A DNA stretch of 64,000 bases from Sphingobacteriales bacterium (GTDB lineage Bacteria; Bacteroidota; Bacteroidia; Sphingobacteriales; Sphingobacteriaceae), in contig JACXVB010000007.1 in the NCBI GenBank assembly GCA_014763615.1, forward strand, positions 1 to 64,000, in the 5' to 3' direction. Shown one piece after another: positions 1 to 9,441 of the stretch. A program made the position numbers and the translations under genes. Under the pieces are notes generated by a model. That model ran no database searches. It was not told the origin of the DNA and saw nothing but the letters and a program-made list of their open reading frames with translations. Position 1 is the first letter of the stretch; every line of letters begins with the position of its first letter.

Positions 1-1
1 T

Positions 2-82
2 ACTCAGAAAGAAATAAGAATGAGAGCCAAAAAGACAGAAGCTATTTCTGAACTTTTATCAAAATTAAATTTGTCGCACTAA
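2..82 (+). CDS. C-terminal end of an unidentified protein (partial)
   Basis: An open frame enters from the left edge and stops with TAA at 80-82, giving 26 residues that end in ELLSKLNLSH. The piece is charged and probably helical. It is too short to assign a family. It is read in the same direction as the next gene and is followed by about 120 bases of AT-rich intergenic DNA. The frame could be chance, but the position right at the edge fits the tail of an upstream gene. Confidence 0.4.
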   Translation, partial: TQKEIRMRAKKTEAISELLSKLNLSH

Positions 83-201
83 TTCGGACAAGTCAGGAGA
101 AATTGAAGATGCTTTTTTTGTCTGTATATTTTTACAATTCAATCAGTTGCTTCTTGGTTTCAAGATGATTAGTTTTAAGGATATTATAATCGTTTTTAAT
201 C

Positions 202-1185
202 ATGAAAAAAATACTACTATTTGTCTTCATCTGTTTTAATCTTAACTCCTTTGCGCAAACCTATAAAGCTGATGAGCCTTTAGCGCATACTTTTTCTATC
301 GTTGCCCGAGATCCAGAAACTGGCGAAATGGCTGTAGGTGTTCAAAGTCATTGGTTTTCTGTAGGCACATCTGTTTCATGGGCAGAAGCCGGTGTGGGAG
401 CTGTGGCTACGCAATCTTTTACCAATAAATCTTTCGGGATTAGGGGGTTGGCTTTATTGAAGCAAGGAAAAACCTCTCAAGAAGCTTTAGATATTTTATT
501 AAGTGATGATCCTGGAAAAGAAGTCCGTCAAGTAGCTATTGTCGATAGTCATGGAAATGTAGCTGCATTTACCGGAAGTGGTTGCGTTCAATATGCAGGA
601 AATATTAAAGGAGATCAATATTCGGTTCAATCCAATATGATGTTAACGGATAAGGTTCCAGCAGCCATGTCTAAAGCTTTTGAAGCCTCCAAAGGTAAAC
701 CTTTAGCAGAGCGAGTAATGGCCGCTTTAAATGCTGCTCAAGCTGCTGGTGGCGATATCCGCGGAAAGCAAAGTGCTGCACTTTTGGTGGTTCCAGCAGT
801 TTCACATAACGAGCCGTGGAATGAGCGTGAAGTGGATTTAAGAGTGGATGATTCTTCTGCTCCGCTACCTGAATTAGCCAGATTATTGAAAGTTCATGAG
901 GCTTATGAATTTATGAATAAAGGAGATTTAGCCGTAGAGAAAAATGATATGGAAGCAGCGATGAAAGATTATGGTACAGCCATGAAAATGTTTCCTAATA
1001 ATTTAGAAATGCAATATTGGACAGCAGTAACCCTAGCCAATAACCACCAAGTAGCCAAAGCACTACCCATGTTTAAAAAGGTTTTTGCCGGCAATAGCAA
1101 TTGGAGGGAAATGACCAGAAGGTTGCCTAAGGTAAATTTATTGACTGTTACAGATGCGGAGTTAAAGGCGATTTTGGCGCAGTAA
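202..1185 (+). CDS. Secreted DUF1028 family protein with TPR-like tail
   Basis: The 327-residue product starts with a Sec signal peptide (about residues 1-19, hydrophobic core then SFAQ). Residues about 28-215 match the DUF1028 family: an opening HTFSIVARDPETGE block, then GVGAVATQSF and a GxGC stretch. Family members adopt an Ntn-hydrolase-like fold, but no reaction is established, so activity is unknown. Residues about 230-325 look like one or two TPR-type helical repeats (AYEFMNKGDL, ALPMFKK). The signal peptide places it in the periplasm or outside the cell. It appears to be monocistronic, with the next gene 105 bases downstream. Confidence 0.8.
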   Translation: MKKILLFVFICFNLNSFAQTYKADEPLAHTFSIVARDPETGEMAVGVQSHWFSVGTSVSWAEAGVGAVATQSFTNKSFGIRGLALLKQGKTSQEALDILLSDDPGKEVRQVAIVDSHGNVAAFTGSGCVQYAGNIKGDQYSVQSNMMLTDKVPAAMSKAFEASKGKPLAERVMAALNAAQAAGGDIRGKQSAALLVVPAVSHNEPWNEREVDLRVDDSSAPLPELARLLKVHEAYEFMNKGDLAVEKNDMEAAMKDYGTAMKMFPNNLEMQYWTAVTLANNHQVAKALPMFKKVFAGNSNWREMTRRLPKVNLLTVTDAELKAILAQ

Positions 1186-1290
1186 ATAAAAGTTCAAGCA
1201 TCAAGTCTCATGCGTTTGCAGAGGTCTTTTATGATTAAAACAATGTTAATGAACATTTTATAATTTATAAACATCAATAATAAAAACATC

Positions 1291-2310
1291 ATGAAATATA
1301 ATTTATTAGGGAATACTGGTTTAAAAGTATCTGAATTGTGTTTAGGTACCATGACTTTTGGGGGTGGAAATGGCATGTGGCGAGCCATTGGTCAACTCCC
1401 GCAGGATGAGGTAAATCAAATTGTAAAAATTGCTGTAAATGGTGGAATTAATTTTATTGATACTGCCAATGTTTACAGTGAAGGGATTAGCGAGCAAATG
1501 ACTGGGAAAGCTGTAAAAGATTTGGGTTTGAAACGTGATGATTTAATCATTGCTACTAAAGTGAGAGGGAAGATGAGCGAAGGAACAAATGGAAGTGGTT
1601 TATCTAAAAAACACATCCTACAACAAGCAGATGAAAGTTTGCAACGTTTAGGAATGGATTATATCGATTTATATCAGATTCACGGTTTTGACCCCATCAC
1701 CCCATTTGAAGAGACTTTATCTGCTCTAGATAATTTGGTGAATAGCGGAAAAGTGAGATACATTGGTTGCAGTAATTTGGCGGCTTGGCACATCATGAAA
1801 GCGCTAAGTGTTTCTGAAAAAGAGCGCTTTTCGAAGTTTATTTCTTTACAGGCGTATTATACCATCGCTGGTAGAGATTTAGAGCGTGAAATTGTACCGC
1901 TTTTATTAGATCAAAAAATGGGCTTAATGGTTTGGAGTCCTTTGGCAGGAGGTTTATTGAGTGGGAAATTTGATAGAAACGCTTCCCCTGAAGATAGCCG
2001 CAGAGCCAATTTTGATTTCCCACCGGTGAATAAAGATAAAGCTTTTGATATTGTAGACGCGATGCGTCCAATTGCAGAGAGCAAAGGCGTTTCGGTAGCG
2101 CAAATTGCTTTGGCTTGGTTGCTACATCAAAAAGTAGTGAGTTCTGTAATTATTGGGGCTAAAAAAGTCGCTCAGTTAGAAGATAATTTGAATGCTGTTG
2201 AGGTAAAATTAACTGAAAATGAGTTAGCTAAATTAGAGGAAGTAAGCAAATTGCCAGCAGAATATCCAGGTTGGATGATAGAGCGCCAAGGTGCTGATAG
2301 AAAAGCTTAA
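1291..2310 (+). CDS. Aldo/keto reductase
   Basis: A 339-residue NADPH-dependent oxidoreductase of the AKR (beta/alpha)8 barrel superfamily, predicted cytosolic. The usual catalytic tetrad is visible as D57, Y62, K90 and H131, in the segments FIDTANVY, IIATK and LYQIHG. The C-terminal SSVIIGAKK block is the usual nucleotide-binding region. The length is normal for YajO/general-stress-type AKRs. The physiological substrate cannot be told from sequence. It has its own terminator immediately after the stop codon and no obvious operon partner; the next gene points the other way. Confidence 0.9.
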   Translation: MKYNLLGNTGLKVSELCLGTMTFGGGNGMWRAIGQLPQDEVNQIVKIAVNGGINFIDTANVYSEGISEQMTGKAVKDLGLKRDDLIIATKVRGKMSEGTNGSGLSKKHILQQADESLQRLGMDYIDLYQIHGFDPITPFEETLSALDNLVNSGKVRYIGCSNLAAWHIMKALSVSEKERFSKFISLQAYYTIAGRDLEREIVPLLLDQKMGLMVWSPLAGGLLSGKFDRNASPEDSRRANFDFPPVNKDKAFDIVDAMRPIAESKGVSVAQIALAWLLHQKVVSSVIIGAKKVAQLEDNLNAVEVKLTENELAKLEEVSKLPAEYPGWMIERQGADRKA

Positions 2311-2317
2311 GACGACT

Positions 2318-2349
2318 AAAAGCCTTCCAATTTTTGGGAGGCTTTTTTT
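2318..2349 (+). terminator. Rho-independent terminator after the aldo/keto reductase
   Basis: An 11-bp stem (AAAAGCCTTCC with GGGAGGCTTTT, one G-T pair) is followed by seven T residues. It starts seven bases after the reductase stop codon. The A-rich left arm could also act for the convergent gene on the minus strand. Confidence 0.85.
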
Positions 2350-3193
2350 ATAAATGTGCAGCTTCCCAACCAATAATGGCCGTTTTTCTTGTCGGATTCC
2401 ACCTATATCCCCCGACATCTCCGGAAGACTGAATCACTCTGTGACAAGGAATTAAATATGCAATTGGATTGCTACCAATGGCTGTACCTACTGCTCTTGA
2501 AGCTTTTGGATTTTCAATCTGATGCGCTATTTCTCCATAAGTGCTCAATTTACCTTGAGGGATTTTTAACAATGCTTCCCAAACCTTAAGTTGAAAATCT
2601 GTACCTCTCAAATGGAGCTTGATTTTGGGTATTTCTTTCCAATCTTGTTTAAAAATGGAAATGGCATTTTGCTGCATGGGGTCTGGTTGAAGTTTGAAAT
2701 CAGCATTTGGAAAATGCGATTTTAATTCTGCTAAACTTTGTTGTTCATCATCGGCGAAAGCCATAAAACAAATCCCTTTTTGGGTAGAAGCCACTAATAT
2801 GTTCCCGAAAGGACTAGGGTAAAAATGATAAACAATCGAAAGATTTTCTCCTCTATTTTTATATTCGCCTGGCGTCATGGCTTCCAAATTCACAAATAGA
2901 TCATGCAGCCTGCTTGCTCCAGATAATCCGGTAGCTAAGGCAGTATCAAACAAGGTAGCTTCTTTTTGCTGAAGTAATTGTTTGGCATAGCCGATGCTGA
3001 TAAACTGTAGAAATTTCTTCGGACTTACGCCGGCCCAATCAGTAAATAACTTTTGAAAGTGGAAAGGGCTGAGATTCACCTCTTCGGCAATTTCTTCTAA
3101 ACTAGGCTGCTGCTTAAAATTTGCTTTGATAAAAGTAATCGCCTTGGCAATTCTTTGATAATCGATATTTTCCTGGATAGTCATCTGCCTCAA
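2348..3193 (-). CDS. AraC-HTH / methylated-DNA-protein-cysteine methyltransferase (Ada/Ogt type)
   Basis: A 281-residue DNA repair protein. Residues about 15-113 are an AraC-type helix-turn-helix domain (SLEEIAEEVNLSPFHFQKLF). Residues about 115-200 are the methyltransferase ribonuclease-like N-lobe, and residues 205-281 the MGMT catalytic domain with the methyl-acceptor motif PCHRV; C250 is the active cysteine. It transfers methyl groups from O6-methylguanine to itself. Unlike E. coli Ada it lacks the N-terminal zinc/phosphotriester-acceptor domain, so it may regulate differently. An in-frame ATG at residue 4 (3184) is an equally likely start. Confidence 0.88.
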   Translation of the reverse strand: MRQMTIQENIDYQRIAKAITFIKANFKQQPSLEEIAEEVNLSPFHFQKLFTDWAGVSPKKFLQFISIGYAKQLLQQKEATLFDTALATGLSGASRLHDLFVNLEAMTPGEYKNRGENLSIVYHFYPSPFGNILVASTQKGICFMAFADDEQQSLAELKSHFPNADFKLQPDPMQQNAISIFKQDWKEIPKIKLHLRGTDFQLKVWEALLKIPQGKLSTYGEIAHQIENPKASRAVGTAIGSNPIAYLIPCHRVIQSSGDVGGYRWNPTRKTAIIGWEAAHL

Positions 3194-3300
3194 TTTTAAC
3201 TAAAATTAGCTTCATTTACTGATGATTTAAACCCGAATCTTGCTGAATTTCATTTTCTCATCAAACAGATAATGTTCATCTTTACGCTAAGATCAAAACC

Positions 3301-4320
3301 ATGAAGATTTTTGCTAAACCTTATCAACTCGAACTGAAATATCCTTTTACCATTGCTAAATTCTCTCGCACATCAACTCCTTTAATGCTTTTAGAAATTG
3401 AGCATGAGGGTTTTGTGGGATATGGAGAAGCATCTATGGTGCCGTATATGGGCGAGAGTTTAGAAACGGCATCTGCGTTTTTAAAGAAAGTAGATTTATC
3501 ACCCTTCACTTTTCCATTTAAAATGGAGGAAATTACAGCTTATTTAGATGATTTAGCTCCAGGGCAACCCGCCATAAAAGCAGCTATTGATATTGCTTTG
3601 TATGATTTGACTGGCAAAATTTTAAATCAGCCCTGTTATCAACTATTTGGGTCTTCGCCCGATGATATGCCGCGTACTACTTTTACCATTGGTATTGATA
3701 CGCCAGAAATCATCATCAAAAAAGTGCATGATGCCCTGGCGAATGATTTTAAACTTTTGAAAATTAAGTTAGGTAGAGAAACGGATAAATTATTGATAGA
3801 AACTATCCGTTCTGTGACAGATTTGCCGCTTTATGTAGATGCTAACCAAGGCTGGATTAACAAAGAAGAAGGCTTAGAAATGGCTTTTTGGTTGCAAGAG
3901 CAAGGTGTTTTGCTGATTGAGCAACCCATGCCCAAAGAAGATATGGATGGAAATGCCTGGATCACTGACCGCAGCCCTATCCCGATTATTGGGGATGAGG
4001 CTGTTCAACGTTTTACAGATGTAGATAAAGCTGTTGGCGTTTATCATGGAATCAATGTCAAACTCATGAAATCAGCAGGGATGTATGAAGCTTCCAGAAT
4101 GATTCAACAAGCAAAGCGTAAGAATTTAAAGATTTTGATGGGTTGCATGAGTGAAACCAGCGTAGCCACTTTGGCCGGAGCGGCTTTGGCTCCTTTATGT
4201 GATTGGGCAGATTTAGACGGTCCTTTTTTAACTTCAAACAATCCATTTCAAATGCCAGTATTTAAGGAAGGACGCTATATTCTTCAAAATCAAGCGGGTT
4301 TAGGAGTGATCAAAAAATAA
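3301..4320 (+). CDS. Dipeptide epimerase (enolase superfamily, L-Ala-D/L-Glu epimerase type)
   Basis: A 339-residue member of the muconate-lactonising subgroup of the enolase superfamily. The capping domain covers about residues 1-115 and the barrel follows. Visible catalytic parts are the KxK motif (K154, K156), the metal ligands D180, E207 and D232, and the second general base K254 in NVKLMKS. This layout is typical of dipeptide epimerases that recycle murein peptides by epimerising L-Ala-D-Glu. The exact dipeptide preference cannot be read from sequence. It is transcribed divergently from the methyltransferase gene, with 107 bases between them. Confidence 0.85.
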   Translation: MKIFAKPYQLELKYPFTIAKFSRTSTPLMLLEIEHEGFVGYGEASMVPYMGESLETASAFLKKVDLSPFTFPFKMEEITAYLDDLAPGQPAIKAAIDIALYDLTGKILNQPCYQLFGSSPDDMPRTTFTIGIDTPEIIIKKVHDALANDFKLLKIKLGRETDKLLIETIRSVTDLPLYVDANQGWINKEEGLEMAFWLQEQGVLLIEQPMPKEDMDGNAWITDRSPIPIIGDEAVQRFTDVDKAVGVYHGINVKLMKSAGMYEASRMIQQAKRKNLKILMGCMSETSVATLAGAALAPLCDWADLDGPFLTSNNPFQMPVFKEGRYILQNQAGLGVIKK

Positions 4321-4373
4321 ATTACCCTAAAAATTTAATGCTTGTTTATGATTTTTGCTCCGCTCATAAATTT

Positions 4374-4381
4374 TAACTTTG
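4374..4381 (+). promoter_or_regulatory. Candidate -7 box of the gltX promoter
   Basis: TAACTTTG matches the Bacteroidota -7 consensus TAnnTTTG exactly. A TTTG lies upstream at 4354-4357, but the spacer of 16 is shorter than usual, so the -33 assignment is weak. The leader to gltX would be about 130 bases and contains a small GCTATT/AATAGC hairpin near 4465-4490. Confidence 0.45.
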
Positions 4382-4516
4382 CGCTTTAAGATAACAAGTC
4401 AGATTCTTGGTTTCTTAATCAAGGATTTATCCAAAATTAATTTTAAACAACAACCCGTTATTTATGCTATTATCAAGCAAATAGCGTTTTATAAAACATT
4501 GTAATAGAAAATTTTC

Positions 4517-6031
4517 ATGGCAAATAAAGTAAGAGTAAGATTTGCGCCTAGCCCAACTGGCGGTTTACATATTGGTGGCGTAAGAACAATCTTGTTTAAT
4601 TATCTTTTCGCTAAAAGGCATCATGGAGAATTTATCTTAAGGATAGAAGATACCGACCAAACTCGGTTTGTTGAAGGTGCCGAAGAATATATTTTTAATT
4701 GCTTAAAATGGTGCGGTTTAGAGCCGAATGAAGGACCAGAACAAGGTGGTCCTTACGGTCCTTATCGCCAAAGTGAGCGAAAGCCTGTTTATAAAAAGTA
4801 TGCTGAGCAATTGGTAAAAGAGGGCCACGCTTATTATGCTTTTGATACACCCGAAGAATTGGAAAGTAAAAGGCAGGTAATTGAAAATTTTAGATATGAT
4901 CATCATACCAGAATGCAAATGCGTAATTCTTTAACCATTCCGCATGAAGCCGTTGAAAGCTTAATTAAAGAAGGAACGCCGCATGTGATCCGAATTAAAA
5001 TGCCCGAAAATGAGCAAATCCATTTTACAGACATGATTCGTGGCGAAGTGAGTTTTAACAGCAGTGAGGTAGATGATAAAGTGCTTTTAAAAGCAGATGG
5101 AATGCCAACTTATCATTTAGCGGTAGTGGTTGATGATTATTTAATGAAAATTTCTCATGCTTTTAGAGGCGAAGAGTGGTTGCCTTCTGCTCCTGTTCAT
5201 ATTTTGTTGTGGAAATATCTAGGTTGGGCAGAGCAAATGCCGCAATGGGCACATTTACCATTAATTTTGAAACCTGATGGTCATGGTAAATTGAGTAAAA
5301 GAGATGGACAAAGATTGGGTTTTCCAGTTTATGCCATTAATTGGATAGACCCAAAAACACAGGAAAAAGCTGATGGATTTATGGATGTGGGTTTCTTACC
5401 TCAAGCTTTTTTAAATATGTTAGCCATGTTAGGTTGGAATGACGGGACAGATCAAGAGTTGTTTACGCTAGATGAGTTAATCGATAAATTTTCTTTGGAT
5501 AGAGTGCATAAAGGCGGAGCTAAATTTGATTACGAAAAGGCTAAATGGTACAACGCCGAGTGGATTAAAAGAAGCAGTGCCGAAGAATTATTACCTTATG
5601 TGAAGGATGTTTTACTACGTAAAGGAATAGAAAACTTTGATAATCAGTATTTGCAAACCGTAATTGATTTGGTGAAAGAGCGTTGCACTTTACTAACTGA
5701 TTTTTATCAACAAGCAAGTTTCTTTTTCGAAGCACCTGTTCAGTACGATTTAAATGCTGTAAAGCCTAAATGGGGCAAAGAAAAAGCGGAGTTTTTTAAA
5801 GCTTTTGCTCAAAGTTTAGTTGCAGAAAATGAATTAAATAGCGAAGCTTTAGAAGCAAATTTTAAAGCTCTTGCTGCCGAAAAGACCATTAAAGTGGGCG
5901 AGTTGATGCTTCCTTTCAGAATTATGTTGGTGGGCGGTAAATTTGGTCCGCAGGTTTTTGATATTGCTTCTTTGCTTGGCAAAGATGAAACCATTTCACG
6001 GATTGAGAAAGCATTAACAGCCTTTGAATAA
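4517..6031 (+). CDS. gltX: Glutamate--tRNA ligase
   Basis: A 504-residue class I aminoacyl-tRNA synthetase that charges tRNA-Glu in the cytosol. The HIGH-type motif is at residues 18-21 (LHIGG) within PSPTGGLHIGG. The KMSKS-type loop is KLSKR at residues 258-262. The anticodon-binding helical domain fills about residues 330-504. The length is normal for the Bacteroidota enzyme. It stands alone with a 196-base upstream region carrying a candidate promoter. Whether the organism also uses a non-discriminating variant plus GatCAB cannot be judged here. Confidence 0.97.
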   Translation: MANKVRVRFAPSPTGGLHIGGVRTILFNYLFAKRHHGEFILRIEDTDQTRFVEGAEEYIFNCLKWCGLEPNEGPEQGGPYGPYRQSERKPVYKKYAEQLVKEGHAYYAFDTPEELESKRQVIENFRYDHHTRMQMRNSLTIPHEAVESLIKEGTPHVIRIKMPENEQIHFTDMIRGEVSFNSSEVDDKVLLKADGMPTYHLAVVVDDYLMKISHAFRGEEWLPSAPVHILLWKYLGWAEQMPQWAHLPLILKPDGHGKLSKRDGQRLGFPVYAINWIDPKTQEKADGFMDVGFLPQAFLNMLAMLGWNDGTDQELFTLDELIDKFSLDRVHKGGAKFDYEKAKWYNAEWIKRSSAEELLPYVKDVLLRKGIENFDNQYLQTVIDLVKERCTLLTDFYQQASFFFEAPVQYDLNAVKPKWGKEKAEFFKAFAQSLVAENELNSEALEANFKALAAEKTIKVGELMLPFRIMLVGGKFGPQVFDIASLLGKDETISRIEKALTAFE

Positions 6032-6154
6032 TTATCAAGCCTTTTTCAATATTTAGATGTAAACTTTTAAAAATGTTTTTTGATCAGCTCATCAAAAATG
6101 CAATAATCAGTGAATAAGAATTAATCATCAGATAACATAACCAACTATTAATCA

Positions 6155-6601
6155 ATGAAATTATTAAGTATTTTTTTTCTATCTTTTTTACTTACTGGGA
6201 ACGCTTGGTTATTAGATTTTTCTGAAGCAAAATTTATCGCACAAAAAGAGAATAAACATATTTTAATCAGTTTTTCTGGTTCTGATTGGTGTGGGCCGTG
6301 TATTCTTATGCATAAAGAAATTTTGGATCAGTCTGCTTTTATAAATTATGCTAAAGACCATTTGGTTTTAGTGAAAGCAGATTTTCCTCGATTAAAAAAG
6401 AATCAACTTTCTCCAGAGCAACTGAAGAAAAACAACGATTTAGCTCTAAAGTATAATCCTGAAGGAGATTTTCCACTCACAGTACTAACTGATGCGGAAG
6501 GAAAAGTGATTCATATTTGGTCTGGATTTCCGGGTGGTACTTCCGAAGAATTTGTTAAACAGGTAGCGGATACTATCCAAAAAAACGCTTTAAAAAAGTA
6601 G
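6155..6601 (+). CDS. Periplasmic thioredoxin-like protein
   Basis: A 148-residue thioredoxin-fold protein with an N-terminal signal peptide (about residues 1-17). The redox motif is WCGPC, with cysteines at 46 and 49. The surroundings (SFSGSDWCGPC, and later GxFPLTVLTDAEGKV) resemble the DUF255/thioredoxin_7 group of exported disulfide reductases common in Bacteroidota. It probably reduces or shuffles disulfides in the periplasm; the partner is unknown. The cis-proline is visible in the FPLTV segment. No operon partner is apparent; the next gene converges from the other strand. Confidence 0.85.
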   Translation: MKLLSIFFLSFLLTGNAWLLDFSEAKFIAQKENKHILISFSGSDWCGPCILMHKEILDQSAFINYAKDHLVLVKADFPRLKKNQLSPEQLKKNNDLALKYNPEGDFPLTVLTDAEGKVIHIWSGFPGGTSEEFVKQVADTIQKNALKK

Positions 6602-6720
6602 CTTTATTGAACAACTGAGGTGGATAAATTTCAATTATATGGAGCAGCAGAATAGCTATTTAACTAAGATCGCTTGTTTGCTTCCCAATCTTATCATCAG
6701 GATGGGGATAATTTTTTCTA

Positions 6721-7698
6721 CTACTCTTTTTGTTGCGCTTTCGCCTTTTTCTTGAAAAATCCTTTCAGTAAAAAATTGTGTTGTAAGGCTTCCAAATCTT
6801 CATCTAACTTTTTAGAACTACTTTCTAAATTTTTCATGATGCTTTTCACTTGTTCTGCCGTAGGCTGATCATTCAATAATAAGCCGGCAGTATTGTCTGT
6901 TTGGTTTAGTTTAGCAGAAGCTTGATTGAGATTCGCAGTCAATTTTGCGGCTGATGCTGCTGTTTTTTGTAATTCATCAACTGAGGATTGTAGCTTAGCA
7001 AATACCATGGTATCGGTTAATAATTTATTAGCTAAACCATCTTCTGTATTTAACTTTTTGCTGAATGCGCTTAGCTCTTGAGCCATTTTATCAGCCGCAG
7101 CAGTGGTGTTTTTCAGATTTTCTACAATAGCTTTAAAGTTATTTGCTACTTGCTGATCAGCCAATAAAGCGCCTGCAGTTCCTTTTCCATCAACCAAATT
7201 GCGGGCTAAAATTCTAAAATCAGAGGTGATATCTACTAAATTTTTATTGTTAACCTGTAAGGTCTTCATAATATCATCCGTGGAAAGCGTATTATTCACC
7301 ATTAACCGATCACCATCTTCTATAAATGGAAATTTTGGAGAACCTCCATCAATCACTACTATTTTACTTCCAATCAATCCGTCTGAACTGATACTGGCTT
7401 TGGCATTCTTGTGGATATATTTTTGAGCTTCTTCTTCTACACTTAAAAATACTTGAACTTGTGATGTTCCGTAAAAATGTAATTTTTTAATAGTCCCGAT
7501 TTTAACTCCGGAAAACCATACATTATTACCTACTTTAAGTCCTTGAATGTCATCAAAAACAACATTTAAGGTAAAGCTTTTCACGAATGTTTTTTTCTGT
7601 CCGCCTAGTGTAAATATACCAATTAGAAAGATAGCTAATCCAATAAGCAAGAATAAGCCAACGGTAATTCCGCGTTTGTTATCAGATAGTTGAGTCAT
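6721..7698 (-). CDS. MlaD/MCE family phospholipid-transport protein
   Basis: A 325-residue inner-membrane-anchored periplasmic protein. One membrane helix lies at about residues 11-32. A single MCE domain follows at about 40-120 (VVFDDIQGLKVGNNVWFSGVKIG), and a long helical tail rich in A, K and Q covers about 150-310. MCE proteins form hexameric rings that pass lipids between membranes. It is the last gene of a three-gene set transcribed MlaE, MlaF, MlaD and starts three bases after the MlaF stop. The long tail is typical of Bacteroidota MlaD and may form a tube. Confidence 0.88.
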   Translation of the reverse strand: MTQLSDNKRGITVGLFLLIGLAIFLIGIFTLGGQKKTFVKSFTLNVVFDDIQGLKVGNNVWFSGVKIGTIKKLHFYGTSQVQVFLSVEEEAQKYIHKNAKASISSDGLIGSKIVVIDGGSPKFPFIEDGDRLMVNNTLSTDDIMKTLQVNNKNLVDITSDFRILARNLVDGKGTAGALLADQQVANNFKAIVENLKNTTAAADKMAQELSAFSKKLNTEDGLANKLLTDTMVFAKLQSSVDELQKTAASAAKLTANLNQASAKLNQTDNTAGLLLNDQPTAEQVKSIMKNLESSSKKLDEDLEALQHNFLLKGFFKKKAKAQQKE

Positions 7699-7701
7699 GT
7701 C

Positions 7702-8466
7702 TTATACAATAAAATTATAATCATAAAATGGTTTTATCCTTTCATCATCAGAGGCAAAAACTTCGTCAAAAGTCCCGATTTTTTGAAATTGCCCATCTAG
7801 TAACATGGCAATTCTATCTCCTGTTTCTTTTGCGCAAGTTAAATCATGAGTGATGATGATAGAACTGGTATGAAATCTTTCCTGTACTTCATTAATTAAA
7901 CTATTAATTTCTATACAGGTTATCGGATCTAAACCGGCTGTAGGCTCATCATACAACATAATTTGCGGTTGTAAAATGAGTGTTCTAGCAATTCCAATCC
8001 TTTTTCTTTGTCCTCCAGATAATTCTGAAGGCATTTGATGGATGGTTTGTGATAATCCTACCGCATCTAATACTGTTTCAACAGCATAGTTAATCTCACC
8101 TTTGGTTAAGTGTTTTCGATTTCTTACTAGTGGAAATTCGAGATTTTTTCTCACCGTCATACTATCGTACAAAGCACTGTTCTGAAAAGAGAAACCTACA
8201 TTTAATCTTAAAGCCAATAGTTCTTTTGGACCCAATTTGCTCACATCTTTTCCTAAAACATTAACCGTTCCACTGTCTTGTGTTAAAAGTCCAGAAATGA
8301 TTTTAATTAAAACAGATTTTCCGGTTCCAGACCTGCCCAAAACCACTAAGTTCTCCCGTTCATAAAGGTCTAAATCAGCGCCTTTTAAAACCTCATAGTC
8401 GCCAAAAGATTTTTTGACTCCTCGGATAGAGATAACAATTTCAGGAAGTGATTTTTGCGCTGTCAT
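7702..8466 (-). CDS. MlaF-type ABC transporter ATP-binding protein
   Basis: A 254-residue ABC ATPase that powers the lipid transporter on the cytoplasmic face. Walker A is GRSGTGKS (44-51), the signature is LSGGQ (149-153), and Walker B ends with D173 and E174 in LYDEPTAGLD. The H-loop histidine is in the IIITHD segment near residue 205. Its start codon overlaps the end of the permease gene by four bases, which suggests translational coupling. The order and the MlaD neighbour identify it as the Mla/Ttg2/YrbF-type ATPase and not a general importer. Confidence 0.92.
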   Translation of the reverse strand: MTAQKSLPEIVISIRGVKKSFGDYEVLKGADLDLYERENLVVLGRSGTGKSVLIKIISGLLTQDSGTVNVLGKDVSKLGPKELLALRLNVGFSFQNSALYDSMTVRKNLEFPLVRNRKHLTKGEINYAVETVLDAVGLSQTIHQMPSELSGGQRKRIGIARTLILQPQIMLYDEPTAGLDPITCIEINSLINEVQERFHTSSIIITHDLTCAKETGDRIAMLLDGQFQKIGTFDEVFASDDERIKPFYDYNFIV

Positions 8467-9245
8467 GTCTTAAAAAAGAAGGTAATTTGAGTAGCTACAA
8501 TTTCTTCAACAAACACTAAAAACATTCCAATAACCACTGCCGAGTTTGCGGCCTTTCCTACGCCCTCTGTACCTCTTGAGGAGTTGTATCCTTGATAGCA
8601 ACCTACCATACCTATAGTAAAACCAAAAACTATGGATTTAATAGTGGAGGCAGTGATATCTAAGAACGTAATCGAATCTAAAAACGATTGTATATAGGCT
8701 ATAAAGCTGGTGTTTTCATTAAACATTACGTTTACGAAACCTCCAATTAAACCTACTAAAGCGGTGTAAAAGGTTAAAATAGGAATGGTAACTGTAGTGG
8801 CAATCACTCTAGAAATTACTAAAAATTTGAATGGATTGGTTGCCGAAACTTCCATTGCATCAATTTGCTCGGTAACTTTCATGGAGCCTAGTTCTGCCCC
8901 AATACTAGAGCCTACTTTTCCTGCAGAAATTAGGGCAGTAAGTAAGGGAGCCAAAGTTCTCAATAAAGCTATTCCTACCAATGAGGGAAGCCATGATGTT
9001 GCTCCAAATTCTGCCAAAGAAGGTCGAGACTGTTTGGTAAAAACGATTCCTGTAATAAATCCTGTTAAAGAAATTAAGAGTAAAGAGCGATAGCCTACTT
9101 GATAGCATTGCCTGATAATTTCTTTTCCTTCATAAGGAGGAAAAAGAAATTCTTTGAAAAATTTCATTACAAATTGATGAACTCGATACAGTTCGAGGAG
9201 CATCTTTTGTAACTTTTTCGAGAAGCTTAATTTCTTTTTTTCCAA
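8463..9245 (-). CDS. MlaE-type ABC transporter permease
   Basis: A 260-residue integral membrane protein with about five to six hydrophobic segments. Family landmarks include the GAELGSMKVTEQIDAMEV block around residues 117-135, which is the conserved cytoplasmic loop of MlaE. It forms the membrane pore for lipid movement with MlaF and MlaD. It is the first gene of the three-gene set. No MlaB (STAS) or MlaC genes accompany it, which is common outside Proteobacteria. The first 35 residues, before the MlaE core, are basic and may be cytosolic. Confidence 0.9.
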   Translation of the reverse strand: MEKKKLSFSKKLQKMLLELYRVHQFVMKFFKEFLFPPYEGKEIIRQCYQVGYRSLLLISLTGFITGIVFTKQSRPSLAEFGATSWLPSLVGIALLRTLAPLLTALISAGKVGSSIGAELGSMKVTEQIDAMEVSATNPFKFLVISRVIATTVTIPILTFYTALVGLIGGFVNVMFNENTSFIAYIQSFLDSITFLDITASTIKSIVFGFTIGMVGCYQGYNSSRGTEGVGKAANSAVVIGMFLVFVEEIVATQITFFFKT

Positions 9246-9399
9246 AACAAAATATAAATGGAATACAATTGAAGAATATCTTAAATCAATCTAACAATAG
9301 TTATTCCAATAATAATCAAAAAATATTTTGCAAAAATAGCCAATAATATGCAGTAATCTTAAAGTGTAAGTAAGCTAAATGTAAGAATCCTTTTAAATC

Positions 9400-9430
9400 A
9401 AAAAGCCCCACCGTTTAGGTAGGGCTTTTT
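9400..9430 (-). terminator. Terminator after pdhC
   Basis: AAAAAGCCCCACC and GGTAGGGCTTTTT form a 13-bp stem with one mismatch and a five-base loop. On the minus strand it lies 11 bases past the pdhC stop and ends in TTTTT. The symmetrical A and T tracts allow it to work in both directions. Confidence 0.85.
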
Positions 9431-9441
9431 GGTTGGTTGTT

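Noticed and set aside
6674-6868. 64-residue plus-strand open frame near 6.7 kb
   Set aside because: It is antisense to the MlaD gene and has no recognisable features.
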